Assembly (NCBI RefSeq): GCF_014649535.1
Contig: NZ_BMTF01000008.1
Span: 248,001-312,000 of the forward strand
Source: Streptomyces gelaticus
GTDB taxonomy: Bacteria > Actinomycetota > Actinomycetes > Streptomycetales > Streptomycetaceae
DNA: 64,000 nucleotides
Reading direction: 5' to 3'
Position 1 is the first letter of the stretch. Each line of letters opens with the position of its first letter. Of this stretch, positions 1 through 8,308 are shown piece by piece. Made by a program: the position numbers and the translations under genes. Below the pieces are notes generated by a model. That model worked only from the letters and a program-made list of their open reading frames with translations, did no database searches and was not told the DNA's origin.

Positions 1-1277
1 CGACTTCCACCCCGCCCCCCGCGGCCCCCAAGGTCTCCGGTGGCAAGGGCGGCCGCACCCGCCTCTCCTTCCCCGTCGTCCTGCTGATCATCGCGGGCGT
101 GCTGCTCGCGCTGTCCGCCGTGCGCGCCATCACCGGTGCGGAGGATGTCACTTCGGCGGGCCAGATCAGCGCGGCGCTCGCCATGGCCGTACCGATCGGA
201 CTCGCCGGTCTCGGCGGCCTGTGGGCCGAGCGGGCCGGTGTGGTCAACATCGGCCTCGAAGGCATGATGATCCTGGGCACCTTCTTCGGCGCCTGGGCCG
301 GCTGGCAGACCAACCCGTGGCTCGGCGTACTGGCCGGGGTCGTCGGCGGCATGCTCGGCGGGCTGCTGCACGCGATCGCGACCGTCACCTTCGGCGTCGA
401 CCACATCATCTCCGGTATCGCCATCAACATCCTGGCGCTCGGCTTCACCACCTACTTCGCCAAGCTCTGGTTCAACTCGGGCGAGGCCGCGGCCAAGGGC
501 GGCAGCCCGAAGCAGTCCCCACCGGCCGACGACATCACCTCGGTGACGATCCCGGGCCTCTCCGACTGGCTGCACTCCATCGAGAAGCACCACTGGTTCT
601 TCGTCTCCGACCTGGCCGGTGTCATCGGCGGCCTGGTCACCAACGTGTCGCTGCTGACGATCGTGGCCATCGTCCTGTTCGTCCTCACGTTCTTCGTGCT
701 GTGGAAGACCTCGTTCGGGCTGCGGCTGCGCTCCTGCGGTGAGAACCCGGTCGCCGCCGAGTCGCTCGGTGTGAACGTCTACACGTACAAGTACATCGCG
801 GTGATCGTCTCCGGCGGTATGGCCGGCCTCGGAGGTGCCTTCCTCTCGCTGGTCACCTCGCACATCTACAACGAGGGTCAGACCGGCGGCCGCGGCTACA
901 TCGGTCTCGCCGCGATGATCTTCGGCAACTGGCGGCCCGGCGGACTCGCCATGGGCGCCGGGCTGTTCGGCTTCGCCGACGCGCTCCAGCTGCGCAACGG
1001 CGGCGAGTCCGTCCACGCGCTGCTCCTGCTGCTCGTGGTCGTGCTGGCCGTGCTCGCGGCCTGGAAGCTCTACCGCAAGAGCTTCGTCCAGGGCGTGGTC
1101 AGCGCGGTCATCGCCGCCGCGGTGCTGGTCTGGTACCTCGGTACGGACACCGTGCCCACCGAGTTCGTGAGCGCCACCCCGTACATTGTCACGCTGCTCG
1201 TCCTCTCTCTCTCCGCCCAGCGGCTGCGGATGCCGAAGGCGGACGGCATGCGCTACCGCAAGGGCCAGGGCAAGTGA
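1..1277 (+). CDS. Nucleoside ABC transporter permease (5' end outside window)
   Basis: Integral-membrane subunit of a nucleoside-type ABC importer (YufQ/NupQ-like branch of the branched-chain amino acid permease family), which brings nucleosides into the cell. The frame is open from base 3, so the first codons lie to the left; it begins in a Pro/Lys/Gly-rich cytoplasmic tail. The visible part has about eight to ten hydrophobic segments, the family motif NIGLEGMM near the first helices, GIAINILALG, and the cytoplasmic loop GENPVAAESLGVN that contacts the ATPase. Its TGA overlaps the GTG of cytidine deaminase (GTGA), so the two are translationally coupled. This coupling and the following deoA support nucleosides as substrate; which nucleosides is not visible. 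Confidence 0.88.
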   Translation, partial: TSTPPPAAPKVSGGKGGRTRLSFPVVLLIIAGVLLALSAVRAITGAEDVTSAGQISAALAMAVPIGLAGLGGLWAERAGVVNIGLEGMMILGTFFGAWAGWQTNPWLGVLAGVVGGMLGGLLHAIATVTFGVDHIISGIAINILALGFTTYFAKLWFNSGEAAAKGGSPKQSPPADDITSVTIPGLSDWLHSIEKHHWFFVSDLAGVIGGLVTNVSLLTIVAIVLFVLTFFVLWKTSFGLRLRSCGENPVAAESLGVNVYTYKYIAVIVSGGMAGLGGAFLSLVTSHIYNEGQTGGRGYIGLAAMIFGNWRPGGLAMGAGLFGFADALQLRNGGESVHALLLLLVVVLAVLAAWKLYRKSFVQGVVSAVIAAAVLVWYLGTDTVPTEFVSATPYIVTLLVLSLSAQRLRMPKADGMRYRKGQGK

Positions 1278-1672
1278 CGGCCGCCGCCGAGGTCGACTGG
1301 GCGGCGCTGCGGAGCGCCGCACGGTCCGCGATGACCCACGCGTACGTCCCGTACTCGCACTACCCGGTCGGCGCCGCGGCGCTCGTCGACGACGGCCGTA
1401 CGGTCTTCGGCTGCAACGTCGAGAACGCCTCGTACGGCATCGGGCTGTGCGCCGAGTGCGGCCTGGTCTCCCAGCTGCACGCCACCGGGGGCGGCCGACT
1501 CACCCACTTCACCTGCGTGGACGGGGCCGGCGAGATCCTGGTGCCGTGCGGCCGGTGCAGGCAGCTGCTGTACGAGTTCGGCGGCCCCGAGCTGGTCCTG
1601 GAGACGCCCGACGGGCTGCGCACGCTCGACGAGATGCTGCCGCAGGCGTTCGGCCCGGACCATCTGAAGTAG
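1274..1672 (+). CDS. cdd: Cytidine deaminase
   Basis: Hydrolytic deamination of cytidine and deoxycytidine to uridine and deoxyuridine in the cytoplasm, feeding pyrimidine salvage. At 132 residues it has the usual size of the tetrameric class. The zinc site is complete: CNVENASYG, then the catalytic CAE motif (Cys ligand and proton-shuttling Glu), and PCGRCRQ with the other two Cys ligands. The GTG start overlaps the stop of the permease by four bases, so import and first catabolic step are coupled. A hairpin terminator follows within 30 bases. Confidence 0.93.
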   Translation: MTAAAEVDWAALRSAARSAMTHAYVPYSHYPVGAAALVDDGRTVFGCNVENASYGIGLCAECGLVSQLHATGGGRLTHFTCVDGAGEILVPCGRCRQLLYEFGGPELVLETPDGLRTLDEMLPQAFGPDHLK

Positions 1673-1697
1673 CGGGCGCCCGCAGCGCGCCCACCGT

Positions 1698-1722
1698 GGC
1701 CCTCCCGCCCGCCGGGAGGGCC
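1698..1722 (+). terminator. Hairpin terminator after cdd
   Basis: Nine-base perfect stem (1698-1706 with 1714-1722), seven-base loop, GC-rich and without a clear T-run, as is common in Streptomyces. It separates the permease-cdd unit from deoA, which has its own operator just downstream. Confidence 0.6.
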
Positions 1723-1737
1723 ACCTCCATCTCCCCC

Positions 1738-1753
1738 CTCTATGCGCGTAGAG
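1738..1753 (+). promoter_or_regulatory. Nucleoside-regulon operator upstream of deoA
   Basis: Imperfect palindrome CTCTATGCGCGTAGAG, 65 bases upstream of the deoA start. It is a one-base variant of CTACGCGCGTAG, which also lies before add, deoC and pnp in this window. A -10-like TAGAGT (1749-1754) overlaps its right arm. Assignment as a repressor site is inference from recurrence and position. Confidence 0.7.
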
Positions 1754-1817
1754 TCATTCGGGACTCTTGCGTACCGCACGCACTCCTGTACGTACCGGCC
1801 GGAAGGACTCCCAGGAC

Positions 1818-3095
1818 ATGGACGCCATCTCCGTCATCCGCACCAAGCGGGACCGAGGCGAGCTGACCCCCGAGCAGATCGACTGGGTGATCGACGCGTA
1901 CACCCGCGGTGAGGTCGCCGACGAGCAGATGTCCGCGCTGGCCATGGCGATCCTGCTGAACGGCATGAACCGCACCGAGATCGCCCGCTGGACCGCCGCG
2001 ATGATCGCCTCCGGTGAGCGGATGGACTTCGCGTCGCTCTCCCGGCCCACCACCGACAAGCACTCCACCGGCGGCGTCGGCGACAAGATCACCCTGCCGC
2101 TCGCCCCCCTGGTCGCCGCCTGCGGCGCGGCCGTGCCGCAGCTCAGCGGCCGGGGCCTCGGCCACACCGGCGGCACCCTCGACAAGCTGGAGTCCATCCC
2201 CGGCTGGCGCGCCCACCTCTCCAATGAGGAGATGCTGAACGTCCTGGACACCACCGGAGCGGTGATCTGCGCCGCCGGTGACGGGCTCGCCCCCGCCGAC
2301 AAGAAGCTGTACGCGCTCCGCGATGTCACCGGCACCGTCGAGGCCATCCCGCTCATCGCCAGCTCCATCATGTCCAAGAAGATCGCCGAGGGCACCGGCG
2401 CGCTCGTCCTGGACGTCAAGGTCGGCTCCGGCGCCTTCATGAAGACCATCGAGGACGCCCGCGAACTGGCCTCCACCATGGTCGCGCTGGGCACCGACAG
2501 CGGAGTGCGCACCGTCGCCCTGCTCACCGACATGGCCACCCCCCTCGGCCTGACCGCGGGCAACGCCCTGGAGGTGCGCGAATCGGTCGAGGTACTGGCC
2601 GGCGGCGGCCCGAAGGACGTCGTCGACCTCACCCTCGCCCTGGCCCGCGAAATGCTGGACGCGGCCGGGCTCAAGGACGCCGACCCGGAGAAGGCCCTCG
2701 CCGACGGCTCCGCGATGGACGTCTGGCGCCGGATGATCTCCGCCCAGGGCGGTGACCCCGACGCCACGCTCCCGGTCGCCCGTGAGCAGCACGTGGTCAC
2801 GGCCCCGTCCACCGGCGTACTGACCCGCCTGGACGCCTACGACATCGGCGTCGCCGCCTGGCGCCTCGGCGCGGGCCGCGCCCGCAAGGAGGACCCGGTC
2901 CAGGCCGGCGCGGGCGTCGAGCTGCACGCCAAGCCGGGCGACGAGGTGACGGCCGGGCAGCCGCTGCTGACGCTGCACACCGACACCCCCGAGAAGTTCG
3001 ACTACGCCCTGAAGGCGCTGCCCGACGCGTACGACATCGCCCCGGCCGGTACGGCGTTCACCGCCACCCCGGTGGTGCGGGAACGTATCGCCTGA
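1818..3095 (+). CDS. deoA: Thymidine phosphorylase
   Basis: Phosphorolysis of thymidine/deoxyuridine to base and deoxyribose-1-phosphate, in the pyrimidine nucleoside catabolic pathway. The 425 residues show the order of the nucleoside phosphorylase family: N-terminal helical domain, the KHSTGGVGDK signature near residue 80, the glycine-rich phosphate loop, the central SSIMSKKIAEG stretch, and a C-terminal barrel-sandwich domain. ATG 1818 is chosen over an upstream in-frame GTG (1767) because GGAAGGA lies ten bases before it and homology begins at MDAISVIRTKRD. The operator at 1738-1753 probably controls it. Confidence 0.94.
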   Translation: MDAISVIRTKRDRGELTPEQIDWVIDAYTRGEVADEQMSALAMAILLNGMNRTEIARWTAAMIASGERMDFASLSRPTTDKHSTGGVGDKITLPLAPLVAACGAAVPQLSGRGLGHTGGTLDKLESIPGWRAHLSNEEMLNVLDTTGAVICAAGDGLAPADKKLYALRDVTGTVEAIPLIASSIMSKKIAEGTGALVLDVKVGSGAFMKTIEDARELASTMVALGTDSGVRTVALLTDMATPLGLTAGNALEVRESVEVLAGGGPKDVVDLTLALAREMLDAAGLKDADPEKALADGSAMDVWRRMISAQGGDPDATLPVAREQHVVTAPSTGVLTRLDAYDIGVAAWRLGAGRARKEDPVQAGAGVELHAKPGDEVTAGQPLLTLHTDTPEKFDYALKALPDAYDIAPAGTAFTATPVVRERIA

Positions 3096-3211
3096 CCTGC
3101 GGCTTTCCCATTCGGGTGAACGGGATCGGTGGACCGCCACCGGTCCCGTTCGGCGTGCTGGACTCGGTGACGCAGCGACAAAGGATGACGCACCGACATG
3201 AGGAGACCGCC

Positions 3212-3801
3212 ATGGGCGCACTCACCGTCGATCCCGCCCCGGGCCACGGCCAGGACTGGGACGACCTCGTCCGGATCTGCGAGGAGACGGACGCGCCCGA
3301 GGGCTGCAAGGTGCAGCTCATCGAGGGGATCGTCACCGTGGAGCCACCGCCGTCCAAGGACCACAACCTCACTGCGGAACTGCTGCAACGCAGGCTCTAC
3401 GGCGTCATCCCCGAGAACTGGGGGATTTACCAGACTCTCGGCGTCGCCATGCCCGGACGGGGCGGGATCTACATCCCCGATCTCGTCGTCATGCCGTGTG
3501 CCGCGGTGGCCGGGCCGGGCAACCGCGTCCCGGCCGAAGAGGCGCGGCTCGTCGTCGAGATCACCTCGCAGGCCAACGCCGACCACGACCGCATCGGCAA
3601 GGTGCACGGCTACGCGAAGGCCGGTGTCGGGCTGTTCCTGCTGCTCGACCCGTGGCACTCGGGCCGCCCCACCGCCACGCTCTACGGGGAACCCGACGGC
3701 GGCACCTACCGGGTGCTGGACACGGTCGAGCACGGGGAGAAGCTGACGCTGCCCGAGCCGTTCGGGCTGACCTGGACACCGGGATCTTCCCGGTCAGCTG
3801 A
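3212..3801 (+). pseudogene. Uma2-family (DUF820) endonuclease-like gene with a 3' frameshift
   Basis: Uma2/DUF820 proteins have a PD-(D/E)XK nuclease-like fold; in streptomycetes they are numerous and mostly of unknown role. ATG 3212 follows AGGAG (3201-3205) at the right spacing. The core is intact, including IPDLVVMP and the ARLVVEITS strand with the conserved acidic residues, then KVHGYAKAGVGLFLLLDP. At about base 3770 the frame leaves the family pattern. One extra C would restore a C-terminus ending LDTGIFPVS and a stop at 3799-3801. Without it the frame runs through the terminator into the opposite gene, to 3976. Either a sequencing error or a late frameshift that may leave activity unharmed. 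Confidence 0.75.
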
Positions 3802-3849
3802 GCGACGCCGCAACGCGCCCGTCCTCCCGGTGCGACCCGGAAACGCGAG

Positions 3850-3887
3850 CGGCCCGCCGGGGCGGAAGGATCCGTCCCGGCGGGCCG
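3850..3887. terminator. Bidirectional hairpin between convergent genes
   Basis: Twelve-base GC-rich stem (3850-3861 with 3876-3887) between the Uma2-type gene and the convergent protease gene. Confidence 0.65.
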
Positions 3888-3914
3888 CCGTCATGCGGTC
3901 GGGTGGCTATGCGC

Positions 3915-6900
3915 TCACTTGCCGAAGTACGCGTTGTAGATCGACACCGACGACTTGTTGCCCTGCTTGTCCGTGACGTCCGCCCGGTAGGAGATGGACT
4001 TCCCCTTGGCCGGGTTCTTCACGGAGATCTTGCCCGCCTTGACCGTGGACTTCTTCCAGGTCTTGCCGGCGTCGTAACTGACGTACACCGTCAGAGACTT
4101 GAGGTTCTTCCCGGCGGCCGCGCCCTGCACCTTCACGGGCACCGAAGCGGTCCGGCCCGAGGTCACCTTGCCGTCCAGCGTCACATTGGGCGTGAAGCGG
4201 ACCGTGGAGACCGGCAGCAGGGTCTCGGCGGCGGTCTTCTTGGAGCGGAAGGTCCAGCTCGCGTCGATCCGGGTGGAGAGGGCCGTGGCCTTCGGGTCGA
4301 GCCGGACGGAGCTCGTCAGCCGGTAGTCGGCGGCGGCCGCAGGCACGGTGAAGGGCACGCCCTCCAGCGGGTCCGTGTTCTGGGCGAGCTTCGCGCCGTT
4401 GCGGTACAGCACGGTCTTGACCGAGCTGTAAGCCGTGAAGCCGACGTTGCCACTGCCGTCGGCCGAGATCGGCAGCTTCGGGACGATGGAGTTGCCGTCG
4501 CGGAGGATCCCCGCGCCGGAGCCGAGCGCCGGGCCGAACACCGCGGTGTTGACCTTCTTCGCGTAGGTCTTGCCCGCCTTGAGGGTCTGCGGGTCGCCGA
4601 GGGTGTACATCGCGTCGGTGGCCGGGATGCCGTCGGCGTCCGGAGCACCGTCCTGCATGAAGTCGAAGGCCCACTTCGCCTTGTCGTCGGTCGAGACGTA
4701 GGCGGTGGCGGTGCCGGGGACCTTGTGCAGCGACCAGGCGGCCCAGCCGCCGTCCATGCCGGGCAGCGTGCCCGACACGGCGATCTCACCGGTCTTGCCC
4801 TTGGCGGCCGAGCCGAGGGAGAGGCCGACCTTGGCCAGCTGGCCGGTGGTGTACTTCCGCTCGAAGCCGGTGGCCGCCCCGGTCACCGGACCGCCGGCCA
4901 CGATGTCGTACCGGGTCGAGGTCCCCTTGGCCCAGCTGCCGATCCAGTTCTGGCTGAGCGAGCCGTCGGTGACCTTGGGGCCGAAGTGCGCCGTGCGGAA
5001 GTTCTTGTACGTGTCGAGGAGCCAGCCGTACCCGTAGGCGTTGTCCTCGGACGCGTACTGGAGCTCGGTCGTCGCCAGCAAGGGCTTGGCGCCGGTGGCG
5101 GGCACGGTGATGTTCACCGGCTTCGCCTTGCGCGCGTCGAACGTCAGGCTGACGTCCTTGTTGATGTCCAGCTTCGGCTGTGACAGCCAGTCCGTGCCCT
5201 TGGTGTAGTCCTCGGGGTCGACGGTGACGCCGGTGTTCAGCGTGTAACCGCCCGCGGGGACGCGGACCTTCGCCGTGCCGGCGGTGCTCGTCGGCGCGAG
5301 CCACTGGCCGACCGCCGAGCCCGTGAGCCCGAAGAGGTTGGAATCGACGAACTCGGCCGGCTTGCCGTCCCGGCCGATGGTCTTGACGGTGAGGTCGTAC
5401 GACTCGATCTCGCGCTCGACCGCGGCCGCGGTGCGGACGCTCTGGCCGCCACCCGTCCCGACGACGTACGCGGAGTACGTGCCGTCCTCCGTACCGCCCA
5501 GCTTGGTGTTCACGGTCAGCGGCACGTCCGCGGTGCCGCCCGCCGGGACGGTCACCTTGTCGGCGCCGAGAGCGAAGAAGCCGGCCGGGGCGGGCTTGCC
5601 CTTCGGGCCGGTCGCGGTGATGGCGAGGTCGAGGGTGACGTCGCTGCTGCCGAGGTTGCGGTACGTCACCTTCTTGGTGACCGGGGTGTCGTCGGTGTGC
5701 GGCCACTGCTGCAGCCCGAAGCTCACCGAGACCGGCTCGGCCACGACGGTCTGGGCGATCGCCCGGTCGACCGCGATCCGGCCCGTGCCCTGCTCGAACG
5801 GCGTGTACGCGCCCGGCTTCGTCGAGGCGGTCAGCGCGCCCTTGAGCTCGGCGTACTTCCACTCGGGGTGCTGCTGCTTGAGGAGCGCGGCGGCGCCCGC
5901 GACATGCGGGGTCGCCATCGACGTACCGGAGATCGTCAGGTAGCCCGGCGGGTTCTGGCCGACCTCCTGGTCGATGGCGGAGCCGGGAGCGGCCGCCGCC
6001 GTGATGTCCACGCCGGGGGCGGTGACATCGGGCTTGATCGCGCTGTCGCCGATGCGCGGGCCACGGCTGGAGAAGTCGGCCAGCTGGTCCTTGTCGTCGA
6101 CCGCGCCGACCGTCAGCGCGGCGTCCGCGCTGCCCGGGGAGCCGACCGTACCGGCCCCGTCGCCCTCGTTGCCCGCCGCGATGGCGAACAGGACACCCTT
6201 GTCGGCGGACAGCTTGTTGACCGCCGCTTCCAGCGGGTCCACCTCGGGGGTGTCGCCGCCGCCGAGGCTCAGGTTGATGATGTCGGCGTCCTGCGCGACC
6301 GCCCACTCCATGCCGGCCAGGATGCCGGCGTCGTCGCCGAAGCCGTCGTCGTCGAGCACCTTGCCTTCCAGCAGCTTGGCGTCCGGGGCCACACCCTTGA
6401 ACTTGCCGCCCGACTTGGCGCCGGTACCGGCCGCGATCGACGAGACATGGGTGCCGTGGCCGACCCGGTCCTTCGCGTCGGGCGAGGCGGTGAAGTTCTT
6501 CGTGTCGAGGATCTGGCCCTTGAGGTCGGGGTGGGTGGCGTCCACACCGGTGTCCAGGACGGCGATCTTGACGCCCTTGCCGGTGTAGCCGGCCTTCCAG
6601 GCGGCCGGGGTGCCGATCTGCGGAACGCTCTTGTCGAGGCTCGCCCGGCGTATGCCGTTCAGCCAGACCCGGTCGATCCCGGCGGCGAAGGTGCGCTGGG
6701 CGCGTTGCGAGGCCTCGCTGGTGAGCGCCTGCCAGATGTCCTGGGCGTCACGCCGAGGGGTGATCACCGACTCGGCGTTCAGCGTCTTCAGGGTCCGGTC
6801 GACCCGGGTGGAGCCGGCCTCGCGGACCTCGGCCTTCGCGTCGGCGGCCTTCGCGCCCCGGTAGGAGACGATCAGCTTCAGGCCCGACTTCTGGGCCCGG

Positions 6901-7259
6901 CGGTTCTCCGCGCGGTTCAGCTCGGTGACGTCGAACAGCCGGCGGTCCAGCTTTCCTGAGCTGATCAGGCGGTGCGCGTCGGCGGGGACGAGCAGGGTGT
7001 GCCCGTTGTGTATCTGCCGCTGCACGGGTATGTGCTCGCGTCCCTCGGCGGCCCGGAATCCTATGACCCGGCCCTTGGCGTCCACCGTGACGACGTCGCC
7101 GGTGATCAGCGTCAGCCGGTGCTGGCTCTGGGACTGGGTGCCGGTCTGCCGGGCGGCGTCGGGCTGGGCGACGGCCGGGGTGGTCATCCCGGCCGCGAGC
7201 GCCACGGCGGCTGCCGCGGCGACGGTCGAAACACACGCGTTTCTCACGTGTTTGCGCAA
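3915..7259 (-). CDS. Secreted subtilisin-like serine protease (S8), large multidomain
   Basis: Extracellular peptidase of 1114 residues, much longer than a core subtilase. It opens with a Sec signal (positive start, Ala-rich core, TPAVAQP cleavage region near residue 31), followed by a propeptide region to about 205. The catalytic domain has Asp236 (AVLDTG), His268 (GHGTHV), oxyanion Asn364 (AAGNEG) and Ser447 (SGTSMATPHV), all intact. The remaining ~600 residues are beta-rich and end in a YVSYDAGKTWKK-type Ig-like module. The start is uncertain: TTG 7259 sits only two bases after a GGGGGAG element, while GTG 7247 is about 14 bases away; both leave a usable signal peptide. Two hairpins precede the gene. 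Confidence 0.92.
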   Translation of the reverse strand: MRKHVRNACVSTVAAAAAVALAAGMTTPAVAQPDAARQTGTQSQSQHRLTLITGDVVTVDAKGRVIGFRAAEGREHIPVQRQIHNGHTLLVPADAHRLISSGKLDRRLFDVTELNRAENRRAQKSGLKLIVSYRGAKAADAKAEVREAGSTRVDRTLKTLNAESVITPRRDAQDIWQALTSEASQRAQRTFAAGIDRVWLNGIRRASLDKSVPQIGTPAAWKAGYTGKGVKIAVLDTGVDATHPDLKGQILDTKNFTASPDAKDRVGHGTHVSSIAAGTGAKSGGKFKGVAPDAKLLEGKVLDDDGFGDDAGILAGMEWAVAQDADIINLSLGGGDTPEVDPLEAAVNKLSADKGVLFAIAAGNEGDGAGTVGSPGSADAALTVGAVDDKDQLADFSSRGPRIGDSAIKPDVTAPGVDITAAAAPGSAIDQEVGQNPPGYLTISGTSMATPHVAGAAALLKQQHPEWKYAELKGALTASTKPGAYTPFEQGTGRIAVDRAIAQTVVAEPVSVSFGLQQWPHTDDTPVTKKVTYRNLGSSDVTLDLAITATGPKGKPAPAGFFALGADKVTVPAGGTADVPLTVNTKLGGTEDGTYSAYVVGTGGGQSVRTAAAVEREIESYDLTVKTIGRDGKPAEFVDSNLFGLTGSAVGQWLAPTSTAGTAKVRVPAGGYTLNTGVTVDPEDYTKGTDWLSQPKLDINKDVSLTFDARKAKPVNITVPATGAKPLLATTELQYASEDNAYGYGWLLDTYKNFRTAHFGPKVTDGSLSQNWIGSWAKGTSTRYDIVAGGPVTGAATGFERKYTTGQLAKVGLSLGSAAKGKTGEIAVSGTLPGMDGGWAAWSLHKVPGTATAYVSTDDKAKWAFDFMQDGAPDADGIPATDAMYTLGDPQTLKAGKTYAKKVNTAVFGPALGSGAGILRDGNSIVPKLPISADGSGNVGFTAYSSVKTVLYRNGAKLAQNTDPLEGVPFTVPAAAADYRLTSSVRLDPKATALSTRIDASWTFRSKKTAAETLLPVSTVRFTPNVTLDGKVTSGRTASVPVKVQGAAAGKNLKSLTVYVSYDAGKTWKKSTVKAGKISVKNPAKGKSISYRADVTDKQGNKSSVSIYNAYFGK

Positions 7260-7279
7260 CTCTCCCCCTGGAGAATCGG

Positions 7280-7331
7280 GCGGCCCGAGAAGGGGCCGCT
7301 GGTCAGTCGGTGCGGCGGGGACGCCGCACCG
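7280..7331 (-). promoter_or_regulatory. Two consecutive hairpins in the protease 5' region
   Basis: Hairpin A pairs 7280-7286 with 7293-7299. Hairpin B pairs 7308-7316 with 7323-7331 (nine bases). They sit 20-70 bases upstream of the protease start, in the 290-base gap shared with the divergent STAS gene. No gene ends here, so they are not ordinary terminators. A leader or regulatory role is inference; I see no other gene in this gap. Confidence 0.4.
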
Positions 7332-7550
7332 GCCGGTTCACGTACCTAGAGGGGGAATTGAGCGGACGGGTTCACAGGAACCGCACGAATAACCGGAGTT
7401 GACGGAAGTTCACCGGACAGAGGAGGTCTCGGAGGCACCCGAGGCGGTCGGAGGTCCTGCGGGGCGGGCCGAGACCGTACGCGACCGTGGGAGGCGCGTG
7501 CGGGGTGCCCCGGGACGCGATCTCCGGGGAAAGAGCGGATCCGGACAGCG

Positions 7551-7961
7551 ATGAGTTTCGGCCGCCGGAACGGTCTCCCTGATGTGGAACCCATGACCCC
7601 GAACCTTCTCGTCGTCACCGGCCGTGTCACCAGAGCCGCCGTGCCGGGACTCTGCGCCGAACTGGAGGCGCTGTTGTACGACCCCGACGGCTCCGTCCGC
7701 GCCCCGGACACAGGGGTGGACTGCGACGTGGGCGGGGTGGCGCAGGTGGATCTGGCCCTGGTCGAGGCGATAGCGCGGCTGGGGCTCGTGGCGCGCCGGG
7801 CGGGCGGCAGGAAGCTGCGGCTGCGCAATGTGCCGCCCGAGCTGCGGGGTCTGCTGGACCTGGTCGGGCTGGCAGATGTGGTGGATGTGGAGTGCGGGAC
7901 AGGAACAGGGACAGGGACCGGGACGGAGACCGGGGGTGGGGCAGGGGAGGGCGGGGGCTGA
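7551..7961 (+). CDS. STAS-domain protein
   Basis: Anti-sigma-factor-antagonist-like (STAS) fold of about 100 residues: a beta strand LLVVTGRVTRAAV, CDVGGVAQVDLALVEAIARLGLVARRAGGRKLRL, then LRGLLDLVGLADVV, matching the strand-helix-strand order of the family. The conserved phosphorylatable serine after the central Asp is not obvious: the loop reads VAQVDLALVEA. ATG 7593 (MTPNLLVV) is an alternative start. The C-terminal tail is a Gly/Thr/Glu repeat coded by a degenerate hexanucleotide repeat, so its length is probably variable. Next to an ECF sigma gene, but convergent with it; no partner anti-sigma factor is visible. Confidence 0.7.
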   Translation: MSFGRRNGLPDVEPMTPNLLVVTGRVTRAAVPGLCAELEALLYDPDGSVRAPDTGVDCDVGGVAQVDLALVEAIARLGLVARRAGGRKLRLRNVPPELRGLLDLVGLADVVDVECGTGTGTGTGTETGGGAGEGGG

Positions 7962-7992
7962 GCGCACGGCCCGCCCCGCGGCCCCGCCCCGC

Positions 7993-8300
7993 TCAGTCCG
8001 CGGACCTGGCCACGTCGCAGACCACCTGCCGGAGCCGGACGGTGCCGCCGTCGACCGGGCCTGCCGACGCCTTGAGGAGCAGTTCGGCGCTGGCGCCGGG
8101 GCGGGGTGACGCGGCGCCGGTGAGGTCGTCGCAGTCGTGCTCGGGCTGGGGCCCCGGCTCACCGCCCGGCCCGGAGGGCCGTACCGGGCTCGGGGCCACC
8201 GGTGGCGGACGGCTCGCCCATCCACTGGGCCCGGCCCCCAGCCACCGGCCGCCGGCACCACCCAGCCGGCCACCAGCCCGTTCCGGATGCCGCGCTTCAT
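7993..8300 (-). pseudogene. Possible small membrane/secreted gene, apparently frameshifted
   Basis: Downstream of the sigma factor, ATG 8300 begins MKRGIRNGLVAGWVV, which resembles a signal or membrane start, nine bases after the sigma stop. That frame then becomes low-complexity and runs on across the STAS gene. A second frame carries a more natural C-terminal half (PQPEHDCDDLTGAAS through RLRQVVCDVARSAD) ending at 7993. One indel around 8150-8250 would join them into a protein of about 100 residues. No family is recognised, and I hold this only weakly. Confidence 0.3.
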
Positions 8301-8308
8301 GCCCGGTC

